Positions 8,883 through 17,516 of a stretch of DNA of 64,000 nt are shown here, piece after piece (within the stretch, counting starts at the first letter, position 1; every line of letters begins with the position of its first letter). The position numbers and the translations under genes were made by a program. The stretch lies in contig JACPGE010000055.1 of NCBI GenBank assembly GCA_016182605.1, positions 40,118-104,117 on the forward strand, given 5' to 3'. The notes beneath the pieces are model-generated. The model saw nothing but the letters and a program-made list of their open reading frames with translations. It had not been told where the DNA came from and did no database searches. This stretch comes from Candidatus Hydrogenedentota bacterium (GTDB lineage: Bacteria > Hydrogenedentota > Hydrogenedentia > Hydrogenedentales > JAEUWI01).

Positions 8883-10142
8883 CTACTTGGTCTTGTTGAT
8901 GAGAAAGGCGACCTCGTCGGTTTCCCAGAGTGCCACGGCAATATCGGGTTTGCCGTCGCTGTTGAGGTCATGATCCGTCAATGCGCGCGGGCGGCCTTCC
9001 TTGAAGGTGTAAGTCTCGTGGTTGTAGACCATGGTGGCGCCGGATTTTTCCCGGGCAATATAGACTTGGACCGTAGCCGAGGCGTAACAGGCCACGGCGA
9101 TATCGGGCAAGCCATCGAGACTGAAATCCGCCACGGCGAGATCCTGGATCTCATGTTCGAGCAACTGCCGATCCTTTCCCAAGACGAGTTCCTGGGAGAT
9201 GGAAAAGGCGAACTTGCCGTCGCCATAGAAGATGACCACCGAATCGTCGGTATGGCGGTGCGTCACGACGATGTCCGCCTGACCGTCATTGTTCATATCG
9301 GCCACGGCGACGCGGCGTGGCAGCGTGCCACGGGTGGGGAAACGCGCCACCTCTTCAAAGGCGCCGGCGCCCGAACCCTTCCACAGGCCCACCTCGCCAC
9401 TGGCGCTGTTGGCCACCACAATGTCGTGCGCGCCGTCCCCGTCCAAATCGGCAAGCTTCAGATCGACGGGGCCGCCTGGACAGGGCATGATGACCGGTTC
9501 GCCAAAATGCGTCTCATTCTTGCCTGGCATGTAGACGAGACAATCGCTGGACCAGCCGGTGGCGAGGAGATCGCGGAAGGAGTCGCCGTTCACATCGCGA
9601 ACCGCTATCGAAGTCAGGCCGGGGGTGTCGAAGAGGGGCATGGCATCGCCATCGTTCTGGCGGTAATATCCCATCCCGTCCGTGGGGATGGTGAAGGTGT
9701 AGGGCTCGAAGACGTGTTCTTCCTGGAGATTGAGAAAGAGGCTGATATCGCGCGCGCGGCTGTCGTGGAAGTTTGCCACCACGATGTCGGGCCATCGCAG
9801 CGCATCGATGTTCGCAATCGCCACGGCATACGGACCGAAGCCGGTTTTCAGCGAGGGATGCAGTTTGATGTATTCCAGATTGCCCTGCGCGAGCAAAAGG
9901 GAGAGTTCGTCGTTGCCGGGCCGTTCTTCGCGCAGGTCGTTCAGTTCGCCGCGATCGGCCGTAACCACCTCGGGGTTTCCATCTTCATCGAGATCCGCGG
10001 CCGCGATAGAACTGGGATTGGGACCCACCTTGAAGCGGCGCGGGTGCATGCCGAAGAGGTCGGCCTGCACTGCGGGCGCAACGAGTGCGGTCAGAAGTGT
10101 GGCTACCGCAATCCGACGGAAAGGCAAGGCGTTGAGATTCAT
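8883..10142 (-). CDS. secreted FG-GAP (VCBS-type) repeat protein
   Basis: A 419-residue protein with an N-terminal signal peptide (hydrophobic run ending ...VAPAVQA). It has about seven FG-GAP/VCBS repeats, each marked by an Asp-rich turn: DLDEDGNPEVV, NIDALRWPDIV, DVNGDSFRDLL, DLDGDGAHDIV, DMNNDGQADIV, FSLDGLPDIA and DLNSDGKPDIA. Such repeats fold as a calcium-binding beta-propeller, so this is probably an extracytoplasmic binding protein. I chose the ATG at 10142 because it begins the signal peptide. It lies 4 bp after pdxA on the same strand, so the two are probably co-transcribed, with no obvious functional link. Confidence 0.85.
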   Translation of the reverse strand: MNLNALPFRRIAVATLLTALVAPAVQADLFGMHPRRFKVGPNPSSIAAADLDEDGNPEVVTADRGELNDLREERPGNDELSLLLAQGNLEYIKLHPSLKTGFGPYAVAIANIDALRWPDIVVANFHDSRARDISLFLNLQEEHVFEPYTFTIPTDGMGYYRQNDGDAMPLFDTPGLTSIAVRDVNGDSFRDLLATGWSSDCLVYMPGKNETHFGEPVIMPCPGGPVDLKLADLDGDGAHDIVVANSASGEVGLWKGSGAGAFEEVARFPTRGTLPRRVAVADMNNDGQADIVVTHRHTDDSVVIFYGDGKFAFSISQELVLGKDRQLLEHEIQDLAVADFSLDGLPDIAVACYASATVQVYIAREKSGATMVYNHETYTFKEGRPRALTDHDLNSDGKPDIAVALWETDEVAFLINKTK

Positions 10143-10146
10143 GGGA

Positions 10147-11157
10147 TCAGGCCTGCGCCAGCTTCGCCGCCAGGCGGATGGCGGCAATCAGGCTGTTCTC
10201 GCGGGCGCGGCCCGTGCCGGCAATGTCGAAGGCGGTGCCATGATCCACGGAGGTGCGCACGATGGGAACGCCGAGGGTTACGTTGACGCCCAGGTCCATG
10301 GCAATAAGTTTCAAGGGTATGTGGCCCTGATCGTGATAGAGCGCAACCACGAGATCGAATTCGCCCTCCTGCATGCGCTTGAAAATGGTGTCCGGAGAAT
10401 GGGGCCCCGAACAGTCCAGTCCTTCTTCGCGGCATTGGGCCACGGCTGGCGCGATAATCGTGGCCTCCTCCGTGCCGAAGGCGCCATTCTCCCCTGCGTG
10501 CGGGTTCAGGCCCGCGATCGCGATGTGTTTGCGTTTGAGGCCCAGCTTGCACAGGGCGTTATGCCCGATGCGTGCCGAGGAGACGATGCGTTCCGCCGTG
10601 ATCGCGTCGAGGGCATCGCGCAGGGAGAGATGCCCCGTCAGATGGACGACACGCATATCGTCCGCGAAGAGGCACATGCGGTAGTCCTCCACGCCGGTCA
10701 TGGAAGCGACGATCTCGGTGTGGCCGGTGTGTTTGCAGCCTGCCTGGTAGATGACGTCTTTGCTGATGGGGCAGGTGGTCATGGCGCTGGCGATGCCCGC
10801 TTGACACAAACGCACGGCTTCCTCTATCCAGGCTACTGCGCAGGCGCCCGCGGCAGGATCGGGAACACCGGGGCGCAGTTGGGGTGTTTGTTGCATGGCT
10901 TCGCAAAGATAAAGGCGGTCTTCATGCAGCGGGGCATTCAGCGCACTGCGTTCCACGACGGTTGCGGAGGGCAACGCAGGGGCAAGTGCGCGTTGCGCTT
11001 CGAGGGCGCTGTGACTTCCGAGCACCAGGGGAATGCAATGGGCGAAGATCTGTCTGGAGGCGAGAGCCTTCGCGAGGATCTCCGGGCCGATACCATTGAT
11101 GTCGCCCATGGTGATGGCGATAACCGGCTTTGGTGCAGAGGTCAAGGGATTTTCCAT
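10147..11157 (-). CDS. pdxA: 4-hydroxythreonine-4-phosphate dehydrogenase
   Basis: A 336-residue enzyme of pyridoxal 5'-phosphate synthesis by the DXP-dependent route, oxidising 4-phosphohydroxy-threonine with NAD(P)+. The start MGDINGIGPEI is the family's N-terminal motif. KHTGHTEI supplies a metal ligand, and GLNPHAGENGAFG and SVDHGTAFDIAG are diagnostic. A weak -10 (TATCAT on the minus strand near 11210) with TTGGGA 18 bp upstream may be its promoter. Confidence 0.95.
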   Translation of the reverse strand: MENPLTSAPKPVIAITMGDINGIGPEILAKALASRQIFAHCIPLVLGSHSALEAQRALAPALPSATVVERSALNAPLHEDRLYLCEAMQQTPQLRPGVPDPAAGACAVAWIEEAVRLCQAGIASAMTTCPISKDVIYQAGCKHTGHTEIVASMTGVEDYRMCLFADDMRVVHLTGHLSLRDALDAITAERIVSSARIGHNALCKLGLKRKHIAIAGLNPHAGENGAFGTEEATIIAPAVAQCREEGLDCSGPHSPDTIFKRMQEGEFDLVVALYHDQGHIPLKLIAMDLGVNVTLGVPIVRTSVDHGTAFDIAGTGRARENSLIAAIRLAAKLAQA

Positions 11158-11474
11158 GTGAGATTGGAGCCAAAAGGGAAATGGTCCGCCTATGCGCGGG
11201 TGCGAGGCATGATAGCGTAAGCGTCACGCAATTCCCAAGTTGGAGCAGGGCAGAGGCTGCTGCGCGCAACAAAATATCGAGCGGCGCATAAGCGAAAGGA
11301 TTTTTTTCTTGCGCCTGCCGCGCGTGAATGCTATACTGAAAAACCCTTGAATTACGGGGCTTCGATCGCGTTCCCCTGTGGAGCGCATGTCTTTGCGCGG
11401 GGTGAGCCGGCGTTGCATTGGGCTCATTTCGCAAACAAGCTTTTTCTCCCGCGGGAGAGGTGTGTCTGTTCGAA
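11158..11474. other. divergent intergenic region
   Basis: This 317-bp space separates the divergent pdxA and mazG-like genes. It carries candidate promoters for both sides but no supported small gene or RNA. Confidence 0.5.
11309..11337 (+). promoter_or_regulatory. promoter of the mazG-like gene
   Basis: TTGCGC (11309-11314), a 17-bp spacer and TATACT (11332-11337). The -10 is strong and the -35 keeps TTG. The leader to the mazG-like start would be about 130 nt. Confidence 0.5.
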
Positions 11475-11900
11475 ATGGGTGAGGATGAAGTCTTGGCGGC
11501 GGACGATTGGGAAGACAACGCACTGCTTTCGAGTTACGCGTTGCAGACGCGCATTTCGGCCCGGGGCTTTGATTGGCCGGATGCGCAGGGTGTGGCGGGC
11601 AAGCTTTTGGAAGAGGTGCGCGAGCTGCACGAGGCGCTCGCGGATGACGATCATGGCGCCGCTCACCACGAGATAGGCGACATTCTTCTGGCGGCAGTCA
11701 ATCTTTGCCGCTTTCTTGGCTTTAACCCGAATGAAGTCCTGACGCAGGCGAACGCGCGCTTCGAAAACCGCTTCGCGCATCTTGAAAGAGCGCTCGATGC
11801 GAAGGGGCTTCGCGTGGAAAGTTGCACGCTTGAGGAGCTGGATCGGGTGTGGATCGAGATAAAAAGCAGTGCCGATAAAGAACTTCGCAAAGGGCCTTGA
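11475..11900 (+). CDS. single-domain MazG-like nucleotide pyrophosphohydrolase
   Basis: A 141-residue protein equivalent to the C-terminal half of two-domain MazG. Family features are RISARGFDWPDA, the metal-binding EEVRE followed by HHEIGD (the EExxE...ExxD pattern) and ANARFENRFAHLER. MazG hydrolyses nucleoside triphosphates to monophosphate and pyrophosphate. The metal ligands are intact, so it is probably active. GGGAGAGG lies 14 bp before the ATG at 11475; a GTG at 11460 or an ATG at 11418 are alternative starts. Confidence 0.85.
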   Translation: MGEDEVLAADDWEDNALLSSYALQTRISARGFDWPDAQGVAGKLLEEVRELHEALADDDHGAAHHEIGDILLAAVNLCRFLGFNPNEVLTQANARFENRFAHLERALDAKGLRVESCTLEELDRVWIEIKSSADKELRKGP

Positions 11901-11969
11901 CATGAGCGCGAATCATAGTGCAAACTCGTTTCTTCGATGTTGCGAAAAGCCCCGTTTCTAAAGGGTGAA

Positions 11970-12030
11970 AGCGCCCTGTGAATAAGTTGTGGAGAACCTG
12001 TTGATAGCATGTGGAGGCATGCCCGGGTGG
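11970..12030 (+). other. DnaA-box cluster, candidate oriC
   Basis: A perfect DnaA box (TTATTCACA, minus strand) lies at 11977-11985. A one-mismatch box (TTCTCCACA, minus strand) lies at 11988-11996, and a weaker CTATCAACA-like site follows a few bases on. The stretch resembles the box arrays typical of the region before dnaA. A hairpin, CGGCACG-N8-CGTGCCG, lies at about 12036-12058. The cluster may be the origin, an autoregulatory site for dnaA, or both. No long AT-rich unwinding element is evident. Confidence 0.55.
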
Positions 12031-12184
12031 CTGAACGCGGCACGATCTACTGCGTGCCGGGCTGACCGAGGCGCTTGCAGGCAGGGTCATTGAAGAAGAG
12101 TGTGATCGCCGGAGCGCACGTCTTGCGGAAGGACGTTTGCAGCGTGAAGCGGATGGCACAATACAGCGGATACTGGGAGAAGCT

Positions 12185-13546
12185 ATGTCACTGAAATCGG
12201 AGACCAACCCGTGGGTGCAGGCTCAGGAACACCTCCAAACGGCGCTGGACGAGTACAGCTACAAGAACTGGTTTGCGCAGACCCGATTCGAGTCCTTCAA
12301 TGACGGGGATCTGATCGTGGGTGTTCCGAGCCAGTTCTTTGCCGATTGGCTCCGCGATCACTACATGGATACCATTTGTGAATCGTTGCGCAAGGTCAAT
12401 TCCGATTTCCGGTCGGTTCATTTTGTGCCGAATCCTGAAGTGGAGAAGGTTCCGCGGGCCGAAGTGGCGCCCGTACGCGCGAACATGAACCTGAAGAAGG
12501 CGGCGGAGCTGAAGAAGAACTTCAACGGATTCAATCCGCGTTACACTTTCGATCGGTTTGTCATTGGCTCGGGAAACCGCTTTGCGCATGCGGCCGCGCG
12601 CGCCGTTGCCGATTCGCCTGGGCGCGCCTACAACCCGCTGTTCCTCTACGGCGGCACGGGCTTGGGCAAGACGCACCTTATGCAGGGCGTTGGGCAGCGC
12701 ATACTGAGCGACAATCCCAGCCTTCGCTGCGTCTTCATATCGTCAGAGCAGTTTACGAACCAGTTGATTCAGAGCATTTCGGAGAAGTCGACGCACCGGT
12801 TCCGGGAGAAGTACCGGAAGGTGGATATTCTTCTGATCGACGACATCCAGTTCATTGCCGGGAAAGAGGCGACGGAGGAAGAGTTCTTCCATACCTTCAA
12901 TGCCTTGTTCGACAGCCACAAGCAGATTGTCATTTCCAGTGACCGCAGCCCGAAGGAGATTCAGAGCGTTCAGGCGCGGCTGGTCTCCCGGTTTGAAATG
13001 GGACTGGTCACCGATATTCAGCCGCCCGATCTGGAAACGCGGGTGGCCATCTTGCAGAGCAAGGCCCGGGAAGAGAAGCTGGTGGTGCCGGACGACGTGA
13101 TGCGGTACATTGCGACGTATATCACGACGAATATCCGCGAGTTGGAGGGCGCCCTGATCACGGTGCTGGCGTACAGCCGGCTCACGGAGCAGAAGATTTC
13201 GCTTTCCATGGTGGAGGAGGTGCTGAAAGACCTTATAGGTTCGGAGAAGATCAAGCCCACCACGATCGAACAGGTGCAGCGCGCGGTGACGGAGCACTAC
13301 GATGTGCGTATCGCGGATCTCTGCGGACGTGGACGCCAGCGCCAGATTGTACAGCCGCGGCAGGTGGCGATGTATCTCTGCAAGGAGTTGATTCCCAGCC
13401 TTTCGCTCAGCGACGTGGGGGACGCCTTTGGGGGCAAAGATCACACGACGGTGCTCTATGCCTGCCAGAAGGTTTCCAAGGAGATGCGCGAGACCACGGT
13501 AATCCGGCATTCGATCGAGCAGCTTATCAAGAAGATTCGTTCCTGA
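12185..13546 (+). CDS. dnaA: chromosomal replication initiator protein DnaA
   Basis: A 453-residue initiator that binds DnaA boxes and opens the origin. Domain I is at residues 1-80, with a short linker. The AAA+ domain has FNPRYTFDRFVIG, Walker A GGTGLGKT (156-163) and Walker B ILLIDDIQF. The C-terminal helix-turn-helix contains GDAFGGKDHTTVLYA, the DnaA-box-binding signature. I chose the ATG at 12185, preceded by GGGAGA, over an in-frame start at 12137. Unlike in many bacteria, dnaN, recF and gyrB do not follow; the next genes are def and recR. Confidence 0.98.
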   Translation: MSLKSETNPWVQAQEHLQTALDEYSYKNWFAQTRFESFNDGDLIVGVPSQFFADWLRDHYMDTICESLRKVNSDFRSVHFVPNPEVEKVPRAEVAPVRANMNLKKAAELKKNFNGFNPRYTFDRFVIGSGNRFAHAAARAVADSPGRAYNPLFLYGGTGLGKTHLMQGVGQRILSDNPSLRCVFISSEQFTNQLIQSISEKSTHRFREKYRKVDILLIDDIQFIAGKEATEEEFFHTFNALFDSHKQIVISSDRSPKEIQSVQARLVSRFEMGLVTDIQPPDLETRVAILQSKAREEKLVVPDDVMRYIATYITTNIRELEGALITVLAYSRLTEQKISLSMVEEVLKDLIGSEKIKPTTIEQVQRAVTEHYDVRIADLCGRGRQRQIVQPRQVAMYLCKELIPSLSLSDVGDAFGGKDHTTVLYACQKVSKEMRETTVIRHSIEQLIKKIRS

Positions 13547-13571
13547 ACGGGTTCTTATGCAGTTATTGTCC

Positions 13572-13600
13572 CGGCAGGCGCCTCGGCGCCTGCCGTTTCT
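13572..13600 (+). terminator. intrinsic terminator after dnaA
   Basis: CGGCAGGCGCC (13572-13582) and GGCGCCTGCCG (13585-13595) form a perfect stem followed by TTTCTT. It separates dnaA from def. Confidence 0.75.
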
Positions 13601-13681
13601 TATGTGCTGGAGCCTCGAATATCATGCGTTTACCCGTCTAAAATGAATGTGCTACGATCTCCGGCAAGGAGTCTTGCAACT

Positions 13682-14197
13682 ATGGCCGTGATGGATGTGG
13701 TGTTGTATCCCGACGATCCGCTTACGCAGAAGGCGGAGCCTTTCGATTGTGTGGGGCCCGAGGCGCCCCAGCTTGCCAAAAACATGATCGAGACCATGGA
13801 TGCCCACGACGGGGTAGGGCTTGCGGGGCCCCAGGTTGGCATTGCGAAGCGGATCTTTGTGTTGTGCGAGCCGGATCAAGAGCCGATGTGTTTCATCAAT
13901 CCGGAGATTTTGGAGATGGAGGGCCGCGAGGAAGGGGAAGAGGGCTGCCTCAGCATGCCCGGAATCTATGCGAAGAATGTTCCCCGGGCCACGCGGGTGC
14001 GTGTAAAGGCGCTGGATGCGGAGGGTCAGCCTTTTGAAATGGAGGCCCACGGCTTCCTGGCGCGGATCATACAGCACGAATACGATCACCTCGAAGGCAT
14101 ACTCTTCCCGGACAGGCTGGATATCATCACCCGTGGCATTGTGTTGCAAGATTGGACGGAAGTGCGTCAGGAACTCCTCTCGGCTTCGGGGGAATAG
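13682..14197 (+). CDS. def: peptide deformylase
   Basis: A 171-residue metalloenzyme that removes the formyl group from nascent proteins. All three motifs are present: GVGLAGPQVG (residues 44-53), EGCLS (87-91) and HEYDH (132-136), whose Cys and two His bind the metal. AAGGAG stands 10 bp before the ATG at 13682. The neighbour recR starts 3 bp after the stop, so the two form an operon. Confidence 0.96.
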   Translation: MAVMDVVLYPDDPLTQKAEPFDCVGPEAPQLAKNMIETMDAHDGVGLAGPQVGIAKRIFVLCEPDQEPMCFINPEILEMEGREEGEEGCLSMPGIYAKNVPRATRVRVKALDAEGQPFEMEAHGFLARIIQHEYDHLEGILFPDRLDIITRGIVLQDWTEVRQELLSASGE

Positions 14198-14200
14198 GCC

Positions 14201-14800
14201 GTGTTATGGAACGCCCCCAGCGTGGAGCGGCTTGTGGAGGCCTTTCGCAGGCTGCCGGGGATAGGCAAGCGATCTGCGGAGCGCCTGGCGCTTCATGTGT
14301 TGAGCGCGCCGGCGGAAGAAGCCGAGGCGTTTTCCCGCGCGGTCGTCGAGGCGCGCAGCCGTGTGAGTCAATGCTCGGTGTGCCTCAACCTGACCGAAGA
14401 GAACCCGTGCGCGATATGCAGCGACGCGCGCAGGGATCAGCGTATCATTTGCATTGTGGAGCATCCCTCGGGGGCGATGGCGATCGAGCGCGGGGGGATG
14501 TACCGGGGGGTCTACCACGTGCTTCACGGGGTGCTGAATCCGCTGGAAGGGATTGGCCCCGAAGAGTTGCGTATCGACCGGCTGCTCAAACGTCTTGAGG
14601 GCGGCGCGGTCGATGAGGTGATTCTGGCCACCAATGCGACCTCGGAAGGCGAGACGACCTCGCTCTATCTTTCACGGCAGATTGCGAAGTTTGGGATTGC
14701 CGTGACCCGCATTGCGCATGGCGTTCCCATGGGGGGCGGGCTTGAATACGCGGACGAGGCGACGCTGGCGCACGCGATGCAGGGGCGCACGCGGCTGTAG
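14201..14800 (+). CDS. recR: recombination mediator protein RecR
   Basis: A 199-residue protein of the RecFOR pathway, which loads RecA at gaps. It shows the helix-hairpin-helix RLPGIGKRSAERLALH, a zinc finger with Cys58, Cys61, Cys70 and Cys73, and a Toprim domain with IVEHPSGAMAIER and LATNATSEGETTSLYL. The start is GTG at 14201, with GGGGGAA upstream inside the end of def. The length is standard. Confidence 0.96.
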   Translation: MLWNAPSVERLVEAFRRLPGIGKRSAERLALHVLSAPAEEAEAFSRAVVEARSRVSQCSVCLNLTEENPCAICSDARRDQRIICIVEHPSGAMAIERGGMYRGVYHVLHGVLNPLEGIGPEELRIDRLLKRLEGGAVDEVILATNATSEGETTSLYLSRQIAKFGIAVTRIAHGVPMGGGLEYADEATLAHAMQGRTRL

Positions 14801-14801
14801 A

Positions 14802-15794
14802 TCACGCTGGGGGCGCCGCGGGCGCTTGCAAGAAGGGCGCGAAGAGGGATTCCATTCCGGTGATCTCGAATTTGCCGGTGAGCGCGTTTTCCTTTTCCAG
14901 CCACTTGGTTTTTCCTTCCAGCTTGAGCCCTTTCGGCTGAAGCTGCAAGGCCAACTGGGGGATCGCCACGCCATTGAAGATAAACTCGAGTCCGCTGGGC
15001 GCGGCGCTGGTGGCGTTCAGGCGCAGTGTTACGACAAGTTTGTCCAGGCTCGCCGGGTTGGCTTCAAGGCGCACATCCGTCACGCTGGCGAGCATGGGCA
15101 TGAAGCCGGCGGCGCTGGGGTCCTTCAATTGCGTCAGGACATCCTGTCCGGAGGCCGTCATAATGGAGGCCACAAGGGTTACCAGTTCACCGTTGCGGTT
15201 GTCGAGCACGGCTTCGAAAAAGCTCTCTCCACTGCTCAGATAGGGCGAGGGTTCCGTATTCAACTGCGGCCAGGTCTTGCGCACGACGTCCATCAAGCCG
15301 GCGGGAATGGGGATCGCGCCACGTGCCTCCAGGATGCCCCGCTCCTTCATCACCATCCGGCCGGTGTCCCACTGAATGGGGGAGGCTGCGGTGAAAAGCG
15401 TGCTTTCGTTCAGCGCTTTGCACAATTGCGGGCCGCCGCGCCGCTCATTTACAAAGAGCCGCACGTCAATTTCCGATGCGTTTTGGGAGGGAGAGGCGAG
15501 CAAGGCGAGTTCCCGCGGCATAATGCTTGGCAGCAGGTCCGCCGGTTTCCACGGCAGGAGCGCCATGAAAGGGGGCAACTGTTCGGCAGGTGGCAGGATG
15601 CGCTGCAGGTAGCCGCGCGCCTTGTCCAACTGCACCACGGCGCGCAACCGGGTTTCCGGTGTGGCGCGCGTTTCGTGCGAGACTGCATTGGCCATGGTCA
15701 GGCCGTAATCGCGATTGAATTTGAACATGACGCCCACGCCCACACCCGCACAAAGCAGGAGAAAAACACCCAGTACTACTAAGAACTTTTTCAC
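14802..15794 (-). CDS. secreted or membrane-anchored protein of unknown function
   Basis: A 330-residue protein I do not recognise. It begins with a GTG (15792-15794), with AAGGAA upstream. Residues 1-25 form a hydrophobic signal or anchor. The rest looks soluble and acidic-neutral, without cysteine pairs or repeats, so it is probably periplasmic. It ends next to the convergent recR stop. Nothing in the context suggests a role. Confidence 0.65.
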   Translation of the reverse strand: MKKFLVVLGVFLLLCAGVGVGVMFKFNRDYGLTMANAVSHETRATPETRLRAVVQLDKARGYLQRILPPAEQLPPFMALLPWKPADLLPSIMPRELALLASPSQNASEIDVRLFVNERRGGPQLCKALNESTLFTAASPIQWDTGRMVMKERGILEARGAIPIPAGLMDVVRKTWPQLNTEPSPYLSSGESFFEAVLDNRNGELVTLVASIMTASGQDVLTQLKDPSAAGFMPMLASVTDVRLEANPASLDKLVVTLRLNATSAAPSGLEFIFNGVAIPQLALQLQPKGLKLEGKTKWLEKENALTGKFEITGMESLFAPFLQAPAAPPA

Positions 15795-15848
15795 AACCGA
15801 TTCCTTGGCTCGATGCCGGTAGGCGATGTTCCCTCAGGGGCACTCAGT

Positions 15849-16817
15849 TTAGGGCGGGCCCGCGGCAGATGCAAGACCCCGGTTCATACCCGCCTGCCAC
15901 CATACGTAGGCCGTGACGGGTTGGATGACACGAAAGCCCAGCTTCTCATACAGCCGAAGGGCCGGATTGTCACAGGTGACTCCGAGGGCCATGCGGCGGT
16001 ACCCGGCTTCACGGTATACCGTGGCCAGGGCATGCAACAGCGCCTTGGCGTAGCCGCGCCCCTGAAATTCGGGGGCCACCACCAGTTGCAGAACAAAGCC
16101 GGTGTCTGGCGCAACCTCACACCCGAGCACGGCCCCCGCGCAACGATCGCCCGAGTAGAGCACCTGTTGAAAGCCGGGTTTCACGGGGCCATAGGCGCCC
16201 TGCTGCAGCCGGCCCAGGAAATCCAGGGCATTGGGGAGGGATTGCACTTCCAGATGAAGAGGGGGGGCATCTTGAGCCCGGTACGCCTCCACGATACAGT
16301 GGGCAACGCTTCCCGAGTCGGTGGGTGCCAGCGGGCGCACAGGAAGGAGGACCGGTGCGTGCATGGGCGCGGCGTCCAAATCGGCCACCATGAGCTGGCG
16401 CGGAACCGGGTGCAGCCCGCCTGTTATTAAAGTCGTTCCGATATCCATTCCTTCGGGGATCACACATTCGCACAAGATCCCCCGCACATTTTCCGCGTGC
16501 AACATGGCCAGGGTGTCGCGGAGCAGCCGGGTTTCGAATCCCCGCCCCTGATAGGCCTTCAGCAAGTGCACAAAGAAAATTTCTGCGAACCCCTCCCGCA
16601 ACATAGCGATGGTGATACCTGCGGTAGTTTTTCCATCCAGAAGGGCCAGCGCGCGCACCTGGGGGTGCGCCAGATTGGCCGCCATGGCCCGCCGGGCATT
16701 TTGGCGGTATTCGCCTGCGCTTTTCGCGCCGTAGAGGCGCTCAAGAATGGCGGCAACTTCCTCCTGAAAGGCGTCAAAATTCCCAGGCAGGGTGGACAGG
16801 CTTCGAACTCGCAACAT
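15849..16817 (-). CDS. tandem GNAT acetyltransferase
   Basis: A 322-residue protein with two GNAT-fold halves. The C-terminal half is clear: motif A reads QLVVAPEFQGRGYAKALL (acetyl-CoA binding), followed by VTCDNPALRLYEKLGF. The N-terminal half has a weaker equivalent, VHLLKAYQGRGFETRLLRDT, ending with a degenerate motif B. GAGGCGATAGC precedes the ATG. The substrate is not predictable; the double-GNAT form is common in small-molecule acetyltransferases. Confidence 0.85.
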   Translation of the reverse strand: MLRVRSLSTLPGNFDAFQEEVAAILERLYGAKSAGEYRQNARRAMAANLAHPQVRALALLDGKTTAGITIAMLREGFAEIFFVHLLKAYQGRGFETRLLRDTLAMLHAENVRGILCECVIPEGMDIGTTLITGGLHPVPRQLMVADLDAAPMHAPVLLPVRPLAPTDSGSVAHCIVEAYRAQDAPPLHLEVQSLPNALDFLGRLQQGAYGPVKPGFQQVLYSGDRCAGAVLGCEVAPDTGFVLQLVVAPEFQGRGYAKALLHALATVYREAGYRRMALGVTCDNPALRLYEKLGFRVIQPVTAYVWWQAGMNRGLASAAGPP

Positions 16818-16940
16818 GCTATCGCCTCTGTGTGGGGGGGAGGAATCGCCTGAGTATAGCCTGCACGCGGCGTCTATCCCAAGGCAGGCTCAGGAGATAA
16901 GCGGCGATGGCGGCGAACGGGATCCGGAGGCCGATTTCAG

Positions 16941-16983
16941 TTGCATCTGGACTCCGAATGCCATATAATTAGTCACCCTAATT
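16941..16983 (+). promoter_or_regulatory. promoter and operator of the marR-efflux operon
   Basis: A perfect -10 TATAAT (16964-16969) has TTGCAT 17 bp upstream (16941-16946). An inverted repeat AATTAG-N5-CTAATT (16967-16972 and 16978-16983) overlaps the -10 and the predicted start, 30 bp before the marR ATG. The position and AT-rich dyad fit autorepression by the MarR protein. Confidence 0.65.
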
Positions 16984-17012
16984 GATGTGAAGCCAAATTA
17001 ACAGGATGCCTT

Positions 17013-17516
17013 ATGGACGAGTCGGTCCTCAATCAGGCGCGGACCATTCACCGCACCGTGCGCCTGCTCCAAGAGCGCTTGATACATCGCTTTAATGCCC
17101 TCCAGAAGGATCAGGGCTTCGCCCACACGTGCGCGGATTTCACCTTTCCGCAGTACAATGCAATGCTGGTCATTCAGGAGCAGGGCGAACTGAGTATCAA
17201 GACGCTGGCGGAGCATCTCCGGGTCTCCTCGCCTTCAGCCTCCTCCATGGTGGACCGTCTCGTGGAGATGGGTATGCTGGAGCGGGAGCAGAGCCAGTCG
17301 GATCGGCGGACGGTGGTGGTGCGGATGTCTGCGGAGGGCCGGGCCAATCTTGAGGCGCTGGACACGCAGATGCTGGAGGCGCTGGGTTATTTTCTGGAAG
17401 CACTGGGGCGCGAAGGGGCGCAATCCTGGTGCGCAATCTACGAACGAATAGCAGAGATCATCTGCCTGGAAGAGGCGGCGGAACCTGAAGTGCTGTCTCA
17501 GGAGCAAAGCGTATGA
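17013..17516 (+). CDS. MarR-family transcriptional regulator
   Basis: A 167-residue winged-helix repressor. The core includes YNAMLVIQEQGELSIKTLAEHL, the recognition helix in VSSPSASSMVDRLVEMGML and the wing ERE-QSDRRTVVVRMSAEG, all typical of MarR. It leads a four-gene efflux operon and overlaps the next gene by ATGA. It probably represses the operon by binding the dyad at 16967-16983 and releases it on binding a lipophilic inducer. Confidence 0.93.
   Translation: MDESVLNQARTIHRTVRLLQERLIHRFNALQKDQGFAHTCADFTFPQYNAMLVIQEQGELSIKTLAEHLRVSSPSASSMVDRLVEMGMLEREQSQSDRRTVVVRMSAEGRANLEALDTQMLEALGYFLEALGREGAQSWCAIYERIAEIICLEEAAEPEVLSQEQSV

Noticed and set aside
11897..11902. Perfect TTGACA at the end of the mazG-like gene
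   Set aside because: No -10 element stands at 16-18 bp; the closest is about 12 bp away.
16520..16545. GGTTTCGAATCCCC, resembling a tRNA T-arm
   Set aside because: It lies inside the GNAT gene, and no matching acceptor stem or anticodon arm was found.
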